64,000 nucleotides of DNA from Mucilaginibacter sp. (GCA_031292485.1 JARLHA010000059.1:1-64000), one strand, 5' to 3'. Positions 51,550 through 61,009 are shown, numbered from the stretch's first letter. Numbers and translations: made by a program. The notes: generated from the letters alone by a model not told the origin.

Positions 51550-52202
51550 GCTATTTGTTTTATTTGTTCGGACGGGTGTATAAAAACGCCCTCCCGTTTT
51601 ATTAATGATTGTTTATACATAGCCATAGCCACGGTTTTGGCCGGGATACTCCGGTATTTCTTTAGCCCGCCCAATAATAAAGGGTTGATAACCTTAAATA
51701 ATACGCCAACTATTCTTTCTTCGACCCTGTTTTTCTCCGTCCTGTGGCCGGTTAAAAACGATGGCCGGTAAATGTGCAGGCATTTTAGTCCCACCTTTAT
51801 AATATCGTCCTCCACTTCGCCCTTCGTCTTCATATAAAAAGCAGATGAACCTGTGTCTGCGCCCAGCGCGGAAACCAAATGATATTGCTCAATGCCATTC
51901 CGCAAGCCTATCTTCGCCATCTGTACCGGGTAATCATGGTCGATCTTCCGGTAAACGGCCCGGTCTGGCGTTTTCTTACGCGTTGTACCCAGGCAACAAA
52001 AAATAGCCCGCCCGTTTAATTCCGCAGCATAGTCTTGCAGTTTGTCGAAATCAACAACTATCTGTTTTAGTTTCTTATGTTTTACGGGCAATTCTTTACG
52101 AACCAAAATTACAACTTCCTTATATTCAGAACTTTGTAATAAAATATCGAGCAATAAACCTCCGATTAATCCGCTTGCGCCCGCTATGATCGCTTTGGCC
52201 AC
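51546..52202 (-). CDS. NAD(P)H-binding oxidoreductase, HTATIP2-like
   Basis: A 218-residue Rossmann-fold protein of the atypical short-chain dehydrogenase type. The nucleotide-binding motif is GASGLIGGLL (residues 8-17), then FCCLGTTRKKTPDRAVYRKI, YHLVSALGADTGSSAFYMKTKGEVE with Tyr and Lys in the catalytic spacing, and LHIYRPSFLTG. It resembles eukaryotic HTATIP2/TIP30 and bacterial YbjT-like proteins; the substrate is unknown. The start is a GTG at 52202. A TATTTTTG -7 element lies 17 bp upstream. Confidence 0.85.
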   Translation of the reverse strand: MAKAIIAGASGLIGGLLLDILLQSSEYKEVVILVRKELPVKHKKLKQIVVDFDKLQDYAAELNGRAIFCCLGTTRKKTPDRAVYRKIDHDYPVQMAKIGLRNGIEQYHLVSALGADTGSSAFYMKTKGEVEDDIIKVGLKCLHIYRPSFLTGHRTEKNRVEERIVGVLFKVINPLLLGGLKKYRSIPAKTVAMAMYKQSLIKREGVFIHPSEQIKQIA

Positions 52203-52219
52203 CTGGTATCAATTTTTTG

Positions 52220-52227
52220 CAAAAATA
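52220..52227 (-). promoter_or_regulatory. Bacteroidota-type -7 element
   Basis: On the minus strand the sequence is TATTTTTG, an exact match to TAnnTTTG, 17 bp upstream of the oxidoreductase start. It likely drives the operon through the ABC-F and CBU_0592-like genes. Confidence 0.45.
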
Positions 52228-52446
52228 CGCATAATTAATTTGTACCCGACTTTTGCTTTATGCTAAATTTTTGTTAACGAGGGGCTTCCGCGAGCCGGTT
52301 CTTAAATCATCCAAACAAACTGACCATTTGCATGTTGTATAAGTAGTTCGATTCATTTGAAACCAAAGCATACTCCTGATTACACAAGGTATCCCAAAAC
52401 TTTAAGGTTGCTAAAAATTTTTCAAATTTTATTGAGGTTGAATTTT

Positions 52447-53247
52447 ATGGAGATTAATAAAGTCAATATGACAGAAGAAATGGCCGTTCCCGGCTGGAAG
52501 AAGTGGCTCGAAGGCATCGGCGATCAGGTGGGCTTTTTTATAAATTTTTTCAGGAACATTTTTACCGGCGGGTTTGAATGGTCTGAATTTGTACGGCAGT
52601 GTTATGAAATAGGCTACCGGTCTATAATGCTGGTCGGCATCACATCATTCATTATGGGATTGGTTTTAGTTGTTCAGCTGCGGCCAACACTTGTTGCTTT
52701 TGGCTCAACAAGCATGTTGCCTAAAACCCTGGCTGTGTCATTTATAAGGGAGTTGGGCCCGGTGATCATTGCTATTATATGCGCAGGTAAAATTGCATCA
52801 AGTATTGGTGCAGAGTTGGGCAGCATGAAAGTAACGGAGCAACTGGACGCGATGGAAGTATCCGGAGCAAATCCGTTGCAATACCTGGTGGTTACACGCA
52901 TCCTGGCAACAACCATTATGGTGCCCATTTTATCAGTGATGGGGGATGTAATTGGACTTTTTGGCGGATTCCTGGCTTTAAATCTCAGGGATACAATGAG
53001 TTTTAGCCTTTATTTTGCTAAAGTAGTGGCATCTATCGACTTCGCAGATTTCTTGCCCGCTGTTATAAAAACAATATTTTTCGGTTTTGCGATAGGTTTT
53101 GTTGGCTGCTACAAGGGGTTTCATTCAAATAAAGGGACGGAAAGCGTAGGCATTGCGGCCAATTCAGCGGTGGTAACCGCATCACTATGGATCTTCGTTA
53201 TTGATGCCATCGCGGTTCAGGTCACCAGTTTATTATTTTATAAATAA
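52447..53247 (+). CDS. mlaE: MlaE-type ABC transporter permease
   Basis: A 266-residue inner-membrane permease of the Mla phospholipid transport system, with five or six membrane segments. Family motifs: YEIGYRSIMLVGITSFIMGL, SFIRELGPVIIAIICAGK, GSMKVTEQLDAMEVSGANP and GCYKGFHSNKGTESVGIA. Mla transporters move glycerophospholipids between the inner and outer membranes and keep lipid asymmetry. ATG 52447 (MEINKVNMTEE) is chosen; the frame is open back to a TTG at 52357, giving 30 more residues unlike the family. It is the first gene of mlaE-mlaF-mlaD. Confidence 0.9.
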   Translation: MEINKVNMTEEMAVPGWKKWLEGIGDQVGFFINFFRNIFTGGFEWSEFVRQCYEIGYRSIMLVGITSFIMGLVLVVQLRPTLVAFGSTSMLPKTLAVSFIRELGPVIIAIICAGKIASSIGAELGSMKVTEQLDAMEVSGANPLQYLVVTRILATTIMVPILSVMGDVIGLFGGFLALNLRDTMSFSLYFAKVVASIDFADFLPAVIKTIFFGFAIGFVGCYKGFHSNKGTESVGIAANSAVVTASLWIFVIDAIAVQVTSLLFYK

Positions 53248-53251
53248 AGAG

Positions 53252-54037
53252 ATGGAACTGGTAAAAGAAAATAAAGATAAAAATGCAGGCACCGAAAAGA
53301 AAGAGGTGGTAATAGCCATTAAGGGCTTGCAAAAGTCCTTTGGTAAAAAAGAGGTATTAAAAGATATTAACCTTGAACTGAAAAGAGGCGAAAACATAGT
53401 GGTCTTAGGCAGATCGGGCACCGGCAAATCAGTAACCATACAATGTATAGTGGGTTTATTAAAGCCGGATAGCGGTTCGCTCAAGGTATTTGACAACGAG
53501 GTAGCCGAGATGAATGATAAGCAGCTGAAGGAATTAAGGATAAAAATCGGCTTTTTATTTCAGAGCGGCGCTTTATATGATTCCATGACCGTTAGAGAAA
53601 ATTTAGAATTTCCTTTAACAAGGGTGCTGAAATTAACCGAACAGGCAGAAATTGATAAAAGGGTTGAAGAGGCCCTGGACAGTGTTGGTTTATTGGAGGC
53701 GATTGACAAACTGCCCTCCGATTTATCGGGAGGCATGCGAAAACGGGCCGGTCTGGCACGTACCATTATCGTACATCCTGAGATCATATTATATGATGAA
53801 CCAACCACGGGGCTCGACCCGATCACTTCCAGGGAAATCAGCAACCTGATATTAAGCATACAAAAGAAATATAAAACCTCGTCCATTATCATTACGCATG
53901 ACATGGAATGTGCCCGGGTTACAAAAGGCCGTGTGATGATAATGGACGAAGGCGCATTTATAGCTGAAGGCACATTTGACGACCTTCACGAATCAAACAA
54001 CAAAATTGTAGCATCTTTTTTTAAAGACATATTATGA
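53252..54037 (+). CDS. mlaF: MlaF-type ABC transporter ATPase
   Basis: A 261-residue ATP-binding protein. Walker A GRSGTGKS, Q-loop GFLFQSGALYDSMTV, signature LSGGMRKRAGLAR, Walker B ILYDEPTTGLDP and the switch ITHDM. It starts 4 bp after mlaE with an AAAGAG sequence before the ATG, one of the few Shine-Dalgarno-like sites in the window; the longer frame starting inside mlaE is rejected. The stop overlaps the mlaD start by 4 bases. It powers the lipid transporter with MlaE and MlaD. Confidence 0.93.
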   Translation: MELVKENKDKNAGTEKKEVVIAIKGLQKSFGKKEVLKDINLELKRGENIVVLGRSGTGKSVTIQCIVGLLKPDSGSLKVFDNEVAEMNDKQLKELRIKIGFLFQSGALYDSMTVRENLEFPLTRVLKLTEQAEIDKRVEEALDSVGLLEAIDKLPSDLSGGMRKRAGLARTIIVHPEIILYDEPTTGLDPITSREISNLILSIQKKYKTSSIIITHDMECARVTKGRVMIMDEGAFIAEGTFDDLHESNNKIVASFFKDIL

Positions 54038-54786
54038 AAGCAACATCAGGTCAAAAAATAAAAATAGGATTATTTACTTTTATCGGTTTGCTGATACTGG
54101 TATTGGCTATTTTCTTTATCGGGAACAGAAAGAATCTTTTCAGTTCCACCTTTAATGTTTACGGCACCTTTAAAAATGTAAGCGGGTTGCAGGTGGGGAA
54201 TAATGTGCGCTTTGCCGGCATTAACGTGGGGGTGGTTCAGGCTATAAATATAGTAACCGATAGCGCCGCCCGGGTAGACATTACCTTGAACAGTAATGTA
54301 AGAAAATTTATTAAGAAGGACTCAAAATTAAGCATCGGCAGCGATGGTTTGATGGGGGATAAACTTATTGTGATTGCTCCGGGGGGCATAATCAGTACAG
54401 CGGAAGTGAAGAATGGCGATCAATTAACAACCGTTAACCCGGTGGATGTTGACAGACTGGTTGCCAAAATAACTAAAGTGATAGATAATGCGGAATCGCT
54501 AACGGGGGGATTATCGCAAATTGTTGCTAAAGTAAACAGCGGGCAGGGAAGCATAGGCCGGCTATTGAACAGCGACAAACTATCAAAAGACCTGGAAGGT
54601 ACCGTAAGACAGGCAAAAACCACGATGCAAAATGTGCACTCAACTACAACCACATTAAACACCGACCTGAAGGCAGCGCAAAGCAACTTTTTGCTGAAAG
54701 GATTTTTTAAGAAGAAAAAGAAAAAGGAGCAGCAGGATTCGATAAAGAAAGCGGAGGCAGCAGGAGCGCCAGCTACGAAGCAATAA
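54034..54786 (+). CDS. mlaD: MlaD-type MCE protein
   Basis: A 250-residue protein with an N-terminal membrane helix (about 10-28), an MCE domain (about 38-118: VYGTFKNVSGLQVGNNVRFA, VGVVQAI, SDGLMGDKLIVIAPG), a helical region to about 215, and a basic C-terminal tail with KKKKKKE. In the periplasm MCE proteins form hexameric tunnels for lipids and bind the MlaE-MlaF transporter. No mlaB or mlaC gene is adjacent, which is usual outside Proteobacteria. Confidence 0.9.
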   Translation: MKATSGQKIKIGLFTFIGLLILVLAIFFIGNRKNLFSSTFNVYGTFKNVSGLQVGNNVRFAGINVGVVQAINIVTDSAARVDITLNSNVRKFIKKDSKLSIGSDGLMGDKLIVIAPGGIISTAEVKNGDQLTTVNPVDVDRLVAKITKVIDNAESLTGGLSQIVAKVNSGQGSIGRLLNSDKLSKDLEGTVRQAKTTMQNVHSTTTTLNTDLKAAQSNFLLKGFFKKKKKKEQQDSIKKAEAAGAPATKQ

Positions 54787-54853
54787 ATGATATTGGGTTG
54801 CAAAATTTAAAGATCGTATCATCGGATAATAGTGTTTAATTTTATTTATACAA

Positions 54854-56131
54854 TCAAACAACCTGTAAATCAGTCCCACTTTCCAAAACCAGAGCCTGTT
54901 GTTTCTTCAATTTCTCTTTATGTAAAAACCGCCAGTGTATTCCGCCTAATATCAACGCGGCAATGCCCTGGCCCATCAAGGTATCATTCGGGCCGATATA
55001 TTTGGAAATCGTTCCAACCAGCAAGCCTCCCAGGGGCTGCATGCCGAAAAAGGCCAGCGCATAATAGCTGATCACCCTGCCACGCATTTTTGGAGCGGAA
55101 GTAGTTTGAATGATGGTATTGGTTACCGTGATCTGCGACATCATGCCGAAGCCGGCAATGGTTACAAATAATAATGCCAGCCAGTAAGTATGCTCATGCG
55201 AAAAAAGGACAAGCCCGCCACCAAAAACCAGGGTGTTGATGAACAGGATCCTCCTGAGGTCCGTTCCGGATTTTACGGAAGCAAGGAAAATAGCGCCTGA
55301 AAATGCGCCCAGGCCTATAAAACTGTCGATTACACCGAAAGTTCTGGCGGTGCCATGGAAAACATCGCGTGCATAGTAGGGAATCAGCGTGCTGAAGGGT
55401 AAAACCAGTAAACTTATCAATGCCAGCATAATAAGCACAAACGAAATGGACGGTGTGCGTTTAATATAAGCCATGCCCTCCTTAAGTTCGCCAAAAACAT
55501 TCTTTTTATGTACAACATGTTTATATTCAGGTAGTTTCATTAGTAATAGCGAAATTATCACCGCAACAAAGCTTAAGGCGTTCAATAAAAAACAGGCGCC
55601 GTCGCCAATGCCTTCCAAAACAATTCCGGCCAGGGCCGGCCCCACAATACGCGAAAGGTTAACCATGGAGGAGTTTAGCGCAAGTGCATTGGGCAGGTCC
55701 TCCTTATCCTCTACCATCTCGTAGATCAATGATTGCCTGGCCGGCACATCAAAAGCGTTGATGATACCTAAAATCACACTTAACGTTAATATTTCCCAAA
55801 TTTCATAGTGTTTAAGCAATATTAAAATGGCAAGTAAGACGGCCTGGATGAGTGATGCTACCTGTGTGGTAAGCAAAACCCGGTAACGGTTATACCTGTC
55901 TGATACCACGCCGCCAATTAATGAAAACAAAAATGCGGGAAAAAGGCTGGCAAAAAGCGTAAGCCCCAGCATAAAGGTAGAATGCGTTAGCGTATAAATT
56001 ACCCAGCTTACAGCAGTCTTTTGCATCCAGGTACCAATCAGTGAAATGGACTGCCCGGAAAAAAATAGACGGTAATTGCGGCTTTTAAAAGCCCGGAATG
56101 TTCTTGCATTTTTAATAGTGTCTGTGCTCAT
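54854..56131 (-). CDS. MFS exporter (EntS/MFS_3-like)
   Basis: A 425-residue transporter with about twelve membrane helices. Motifs: FRAFKSRNYRLFFSGQSIS, WMQKTAVSWVIYTLT, GGVVSDRYNRYRVLL (motif A-type) and NAFDVPARQSLIYEMV, all typical of the MFS_3/EntS group that exports siderophores or drugs. The ATG at 56131 (MSTDTIKNAR) is chosen; the longer frame would overlap the upstream regulator gene by 35 bases. The MarR regulator just upstream probably controls it, as in multidrug or organic-acid export systems. The substrate is unknown. Confidence 0.9.
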   Translation of the reverse strand: MSTDTIKNARTFRAFKSRNYRLFFSGQSISLIGTWMQKTAVSWVIYTLTHSTFMLGLTLFASLFPAFLFSLIGGVVSDRYNRYRVLLTTQVASLIQAVLLAILILLKHYEIWEILTLSVILGIINAFDVPARQSLIYEMVEDKEDLPNALALNSSMVNLSRIVGPALAGIVLEGIGDGACFLLNALSFVAVIISLLLMKLPEYKHVVHKKNVFGELKEGMAYIKRTPSISFVLIMLALISLLVLPFSTLIPYYARDVFHGTARTFGVIDSFIGLGAFSGAIFLASVKSGTDLRRILFINTLVFGGGLVLFSHEHTYWLALLFVTIAGFGMMSQITVTNTIIQTTSAPKMRGRVISYYALAFFGMQPLGGLLVGTISKYIGPNDTLMGQGIAALILGGIHWRFLHKEKLKKQQALVLESGTDLQVV

Positions 56132-56147
56132 TTGAATCCTTTCTTTT

Positions 56148-56585
56148 TCACTTAAAATCAACAAGTTTGGTAAACGGAACAATTATTTTTTTCAGCAACT
56201 CTTTTTCTTCGGGGGTGCAGGTTTTCTCAATGGCATTAAGCAACCACTCGTCGCGTTCATTTTTGAACTGTAAAAAGATTTTTTCGCCTTCTTCTGAAAG
56301 AGAAATGTTAACTTTCCTTTTATCGGTATCCGATGGTATGCGGACGATATACCCCATCTCGAACAAATGGTTTAAAACCTGCGACATGCTCTGGTTGGTG
56401 ATCATTTCCATGGCGGCAAGCTCGCTGGGCAGCAAAGCCTTATGTTCATACAACAAACCCATGGTTGACCGCTCCGTAAGAGAAAATTTTTGCCCTGTAG
56501 GCGATTCTTTCCTTATTTTTTTAATCAAACGGTTAAAAACCGTACGTAAATCAGATGCAAATTGAAGGTTCTGTTGATGTCCCAT
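56148..56585 (-). CDS. MarR-family transcriptional regulator
   Basis: A 145-residue winged-helix regulator. The recognition region is LPSELAAMEMITNQSMSQVLNHLFEMGYI with the wing RIPSDTDKRKVNISLSEEG. It is the first gene of a two-gene operon with the MFS exporter. A 34-bp palindrome overlaps its likely start region, so it should repress itself and the exporter until a ligand binds. Confidence 0.92.
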   Translation of the reverse strand: MGHQQNLQFASDLRTVFNRLIKKIRKESPTGQKFSLTERSTMGLLYEHKALLPSELAAMEMITNQSMSQVLNHLFEMGYIVRIPSDTDKRKVNISLSEEGEKIFLQFKNERDEWLLNAIEKTCTPEEKELLKKIIVPFTKLVDFK

Positions 56586-56589
56586 TTTA

Positions 56590-56623
56590 TTTGTAAGGTA
56601 AACTTATTAGTTTGCCTTACAAA
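56590..56623. promoter_or_regulatory. Palindromic MarR operator
   Basis: Arms TTTGTAAGGTAAAC (56590-56603) and GTTTGCCTTACAAA (56610-56623) match at 13 of 14 positions when inverted, separated by 6 bp. On the minus strand a -7-like GATATTTG overlaps the outer arm, and the start codon lies 5 bp beyond the other arm. A bound repressor would block transcription start, which is how MarR operators usually work. Confidence 0.7.
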
Positions 56624-56824
56624 TATCGGGCGCATACTTTAAACTTTTATCATATAAATGCAAGAAGTTGATTAAGTTGGATTGGTTTGCCAGGATTAAG
56701 CGGGTTAAATATTGCCGTTTCCACTTTTTCTAACCTATCCGGCATAATCAACTAAAAAACAACAAATGCCAATTATATTATTAAACTTGTATTTGCGTTA
56801 AAAGGAACTGAATAGTACTGAAAT

Positions 56825-59800
56825 ATGAATACTGCCGGTAACTATGAGCTTTTGATTGAAAAGATAAACCTGTTTATCCGCAAATACTATTTTAACCAGT
56901 TTTTGCGGGGGCTTATCTTTTTGGGTGCGGGGCTTTTTTCAGCGTATGTTGTAATTGCGGTCAGCGAGTATTTCGGTAATTTTAATATCCTTTTCCGCAC
57001 CATCCTGTTTTACTTTTTTATTTTACTCAATATCGGGTTTATTTGCTGGTTGATACTCCCCTCCTTATTAGCATGGCTAAAATTAGGCAAAACCTTAACC
57101 CACGACCAGGCAGCTGAAATAATAGGGAAACATTTTAGCGATGTAAACGATAAGCTGCTCAATACCCTTCAGCTCAAAAAGCTTTCAGCTGCCGACCCGC
57201 AGCACCGGGCACTGATAGAAGCTGGTATCGACCAAAAAATAGAAACGTTAAAACCTGTCAGCTTCCCGTCGGCTATTAATATTAAGGAGAATGCTAAATA
57301 TTTAAAATGGGTAATTTTCCCGGCAGGGGTCATCTGTATTATTGCCCTGGCCGCACCTTCGGTACTTACCGAAAGCACAAAAAGGCTCATCAGGCATAAT
57401 GAATATTTTGTCCCTGTGGCGCCGTTCAATTTCATAATACAAAACAAAACATTATCAGTTGTACAGGGCGACGACCTTAAGCTTGATTTAAAATTGCAGG
57501 GCAATAATCTACCTTCGGATGTTTATGTGGAAACAGCAAATAACACTTTTAAACTGGATAAGGAAAATATCAGCAAATTTCATTACCTGTTTACCAATTT
57601 ACAAAAAAACACCTCTTTTAAACTGACGGCAAATGGCTTTACATCCATGCCGTATGAAATAAAGGTGAATTTACGCCCGGCATTGCTGCATTTTGATGTC
57701 GCACTGAATTACCCGGCCTATCTGCATAAAAAAAATGAAGCCATACCTAATGCGGGTGATCTCACCATCCCTGCCGGAACCGAAGTAAAATGGAGCTTCC
57801 ATACCCAAAATGCTACGGCCATGCAGTTTTTGATAAACGGAACGGCCGGAAGGGTTAATCCTGCCACTCCGGATGTATTTGAACACAGGGAAAGAATTAT
57901 AAAAAACAGCGTTTATAAAATTACACCGCTAAATGCAATGGTTAATCATAGCGATTCAGCAACTTATAGGGTAAATGTAATTGCTGATGAAATGCCAACG
58001 ATCTCCGTGCAGGAAAAACAGGATTCAGTGAGCATCAAAGCATTCTATTTTAACGGGAACATCCAGGATGATCACGGGTTTTCGTCCCTCACCTTTAATT
58101 ATAAAGAGGGCGACCCCGTAGATAAGGCAAATCTTAAAAGCTATACCAAACAGGTAAAAGCCGATTTGAGCCAAACCCAAGCCGGATTCTTTTACTACTG
58201 GAACCTTAAAGATATGGGTATAAAACCCGGCGACCAGGTAACCTATTATTTTGAAGTGGCAGATAATGACGGCGTGAACGGCCCGAAAAAAGTACGCTCG
58301 CCGGAACATTACCTTCACATCCCGGATGCTGCCGAACTGAATAACGAATTAAATGCCGGAACACAGGAAGTTAAACAAAAGATGGAGTCGGCCATAAAAC
58401 TCGCAGGGCAGGTGGAGCGCGAATCGCAAAAACTCAATGAGATGTTGCTTGATAAAAACAACCTTTCGTTTGATGAAAAAAAACAAATCCAGGACCTGAT
58501 GCAAAAAAAGAAGGATCTGGATGATCTGGTAAAAGAAATACAGGGGGAAAACAAAAAGAATTTATTTAACCGCCAGGAAAACCAGCAGCAGGATAAAAGC
58601 CTAAGCGAAAAGCAGCAGCAGATGGAGCAATTGCTGGATAAGTTATTAGATCCTAAAACAGAAGAAATGCTGCAAAAATTGGCACAAATGCTGCAGCAGG
58701 AACAAAAAGAAGGAACAAGAGACCAATTATCGAAAATGCAGATGGATAATAAGTCTCTGAAAAAAGAGCTTGACCGTATGCTGGAGCTTTATAAAAAACT
58801 GGAGTTTGAACAAAAGCTAAATCAAAATGCCGATCAGTTAAAGAACCTGGCGCAGGAACAGCAGCAATTATCAGAACAAGCCAAACAGCCCGACGCCAAC
58901 GCAAAGGACCTTCAAAAGGAACAGGAGAATTTGAATAAGAATTTCCAGGATATCAAAAAATCATTGGACGACCTGCAAAAGACCAATGAGCAGGCCGAAC
59001 ACAAACAGGAATTTGATAACCCCAAACAGGAAGAACAGAATATCGACCAGCAAATGCAGAAAAGCTCGGACGAGTTGGGCAAGAACGATCCGAAAAAAGC
59101 AGCGCAATCGCAACAAAAGGCGGCCAGCCAGATGAAAGAGCTTTCTGAAAAAATGCAGCAAAAGGAGCAGGAAGGCGAAGAAAGTCAGAACACGGTTGAC
59201 GCACAGCAATTGCGGGAATTATTGAAAAACCTGGTCAATAGCTCGTTCGCGCAGGAAAAGGTAATGCAGACGCTAAAAAACACGAGCACTAACGACCCCA
59301 ATTACATCACACTGTCGCAAACACAAAAAAACATAAAAGATAACCTTAAAACTGCCGAGGATAGCCTTTATGCCCTGAGCCGGCGCATCCCGCAGATACA
59401 AACCACCGTGAACCAGGAGATAGCAGCTATAAACGACCATATTGACCAGGCACTGCAGAATTTGGGTGAAAGGATTACACCGGAAGCGTCACGGAATCAG
59501 CAGTATGCCATGACCTCAATGAATAACCTGGCTTTAATGTTGAGCGAGGCGCTTGATCAGCTCCAAAATGCGATGAGCAAGGGGAAAAGCGGCAAAGGCA
59601 AGGGGAAACAGCAATCGGTTTCATCGCTGGCCAGGATGCAGCAACAGTTAAATCAAAACATGCAGAAGGCCCGCGAGCAAATGCAGCAACAGGGAAACCC
59701 GGGGAAAAGCCAAAATGGAAATAATGAAAATATTAGCGAACAATTAGCTAAATTAGCGCGTCAGCAGCAAGAGATAAGGGAGGCCTTGCAGCAATTAAAC

Positions 59801-60160
59801 AGGCAGGAAAATAAGGACGGAAAAGGTAGTTTGGGAAATTTGGATAAAATTTCACAACAAATGGAACAAACTGAACGCGATCTCGTAAACAGGAGAATAT
59901 CGGAAGAAGCCATCAAACGCCAGCAACAAATACAAAGCCGGTTATTGGATGCAGAAAAGGCCGAACAACAGCGGGAACAGGACCAGCAGCGCGAAAGCCA
60001 TGCAGGGAAAGATGTCCCCCCGGGTTATATTAAAGCACTGCAGGAATACCGGCAGGCCAATGAAAAACAAACTGAGCAGGTAAAAACTATACCGCCTGCA
60101 CTAAATTTTTATTATAAATTAAAAATAAAATCTTACTTTGATCTACTCAACGCTAAATGA
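56825..60160 (+). CDS. DUF4175-family large coiled-coil membrane protein
   Basis: A 1111-residue protein, one of the largest here. Residues 25-75 contain two membrane helices, and a third lies near 157-178. A beta-rich extracytoplasmic region follows (about 180-510), then a very long Gln/Lys/Glu-rich coiled coil (about 510-1090), with stretches such as KQQQMEQLLDKLLDP and LKNLVNSSFAQEKVMQTLKN. This matches the DUF4175 family of Bacteroidota and Alphaproteobacteria, whose role is unknown. It is followed 1 bp later by an RsbW-like gene and then ybeY, all probably one operon. Confidence 0.85.
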   Translation: MNTAGNYELLIEKINLFIRKYYFNQFLRGLIFLGAGLFSAYVVIAVSEYFGNFNILFRTILFYFFILLNIGFICWLILPSLLAWLKLGKTLTHDQAAEIIGKHFSDVNDKLLNTLQLKKLSAADPQHRALIEAGIDQKIETLKPVSFPSAINIKENAKYLKWVIFPAGVICIIALAAPSVLTESTKRLIRHNEYFVPVAPFNFIIQNKTLSVVQGDDLKLDLKLQGNNLPSDVYVETANNTFKLDKENISKFHYLFTNLQKNTSFKLTANGFTSMPYEIKVNLRPALLHFDVALNYPAYLHKKNEAIPNAGDLTIPAGTEVKWSFHTQNATAMQFLINGTAGRVNPATPDVFEHRERIIKNSVYKITPLNAMVNHSDSATYRVNVIADEMPTISVQEKQDSVSIKAFYFNGNIQDDHGFSSLTFNYKEGDPVDKANLKSYTKQVKADLSQTQAGFFYYWNLKDMGIKPGDQVTYYFEVADNDGVNGPKKVRSPEHYLHIPDAAELNNELNAGTQEVKQKMESAIKLAGQVERESQKLNEMLLDKNNLSFDEKKQIQDLMQKKKDLDDLVKEIQGENKKNLFNRQENQQQDKSLSEKQQQMEQLLDKLLDPKTEEMLQKLAQMLQQEQKEGTRDQLSKMQMDNKSLKKELDRMLELYKKLEFEQKLNQNADQLKNLAQEQQQLSEQAKQPDANAKDLQKEQENLNKNFQDIKKSLDDLQKTNEQAEHKQEFDNPKQEEQNIDQQMQKSSDELGKNDPKKAAQSQQKAASQMKELSEKMQQKEQEGEESQNTVDAQQLRELLKNLVNSSFAQEKVMQTLKNTSTNDPNYITLSQTQKNIKDNLKTAEDSLYALSRRIPQIQTTVNQEIAAINDHIDQALQNLGERITPEASRNQQYAMTSMNNLALMLSEALDQLQNAMSKGKSGKGKGKQQSVSSLARMQQQLNQNMQKAREQMQQQGNPGKSQNGNNENISEQLAKLARQQQEIREALQQLNRQENKDGKGSLGNLDKISQQMEQTERDLVNRRISEEAIKRQQQIQSRLLDAEKAEQQREQDQQRESHAGKDVPPGYIKALQEYRQANEKQTEQVKTIPPALNFYYKLKIKSYFDLLNAK

Positions 60161-60161
60161 C

Positions 60162-60584
60162 ATGGACCAATCAAATGTTCAAACAAGTGAAATGTATACC
60201 TTACAGCTGCCTTCTAAACAGGAAAGCATAACACTGCTGGAAAATTTGATAGAAGAAATTGCCGATAAACATAAAATTAGTGAGGATACCTTTGCTAATA
60301 TGATGACTTCGCTAAGTGAGGCCGCAATTAACGCTATTGTACACGGTAACAAGCTCGACCCCGCAAAAAAGGTTATTATTAATGCCGAAATTGAAAATCG
60401 CCGTATTATCTGGACCGTTACTGACGAAGGCGAAGGCTTTGATTATAATAACCTGGCAGATCCGACATCGCCGGAAAACCTGGAAAACTTAACCGGAAGG
60501 GGTGTATTCATCATGAAACACTTGGCTGATCAATGCATATTTAATACCAAAGGCAACGAAGTTGAACTTCACTTTAAATTATAA
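60162..60584 (+). CDS. RsbW-like anti-sigma factor/serine kinase (HATPase_c_2)
   Basis: A 140-residue small ATPase with the GHKL fold: N box SLSEAAINAIVHGN, G1 VTDEGEGFD, G2 TGRGVFIMKHLADQ. RsbW/SpoIIAB-like proteins bind sigma factors or phosphorylate an anti-anti-sigma factor; no such partner gene lies nearby, so a target is unknown. ATG 60162 gives MDQSNVQTSEM; the TTG eight codons upstream lies inside the DUF4175 gene and is rejected. Its stop shares bases with the ybeY start (TAATG). Confidence 0.88.
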   Translation: MDQSNVQTSEMYTLQLPSKQESITLLENLIEEIADKHKISEDTFANMMTSLSEAAINAIVHGNKLDPAKKVIINAEIENRRIIWTVTDEGEGFDYNNLADPTSPENLENLTGRGVFIMKHLADQCIFNTKGNEVELHFKL

Positions 60585-61009
60585 TGCCGGTTATCCATTT
60601 TTTTGAAGAAGACATCACCTATAAGTTAAAAAATAAAACCCTCGTAAGACAATGGATCACTCAGACCATACTTGCAGAGGGTTATCAGTTAAAAGAACTC
60701 AATTATATTTTTTGTTCCGATGCTTATTTATTGCAGATCAACCAGCAGTATTTAAATCATGATACGTATACAGATATTGTCACCTTTGACAATTCAGACA
60801 CCGAAAAAGTAATTATTGGCGACATTTTTATTTCGATAGAGCGCATCCGCGAAAACGCAGCAAAATTTAATACCAGCGAAACCGACGAGTTACACCGTGT
60901 TATTATTCATGGTGTTTTGCATTTGCTGGGCTATAAAGATAAAACTGCCACTGCAAAACAAAAAATGACACAAAAAGAAGATCTCTATTTGAATAGGAGA
61001 AGTTTTTAG
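60584..61009 (+). CDS. ybeY: rRNA maturation endoribonuclease YbeY
   Basis: A 141-residue UPF0054/YbeY enzyme needed for 16S rRNA 3' end processing and ribosome quality control. The metal site HGVLHLLGYKDK has His109 and His113, but the third ligand, usually His in HGxLHxxGYDH, is Asp119 here. The same GYKD form is, as far as I recall, common in Bacteroidota, so the enzyme is probably active. The last 18 codons (KQKMTQKEDLYLNRRSF) are repeated in a diverged copy at 62754-62807, after the hicBA locus. Confidence 0.93.
   Translation: MPVIHFFEEDITYKLKNKTLVRQWITQTILAEGYQLKELNYIFCSDAYLLQINQQYLNHDTYTDIVTFDNSDTEKVIIGDIFISIERIRENAAKFNTSETDELHRVIIHGVLHLLGYKDKTATAKQKMTQKEDLYLNRRSF
60957..61009 (+). 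repeat. ybeY 3'-end repeat, left copy
   Basis: The final 53 bases of ybeY (AACAAAAAATGACACAAAAA... to the TAG). The right partner at 62754-62807 is clearly related in DNA and, in one frame, protein. The pair flanks the hicB/hicA/DUF4236 module. Confidence 0.6.
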
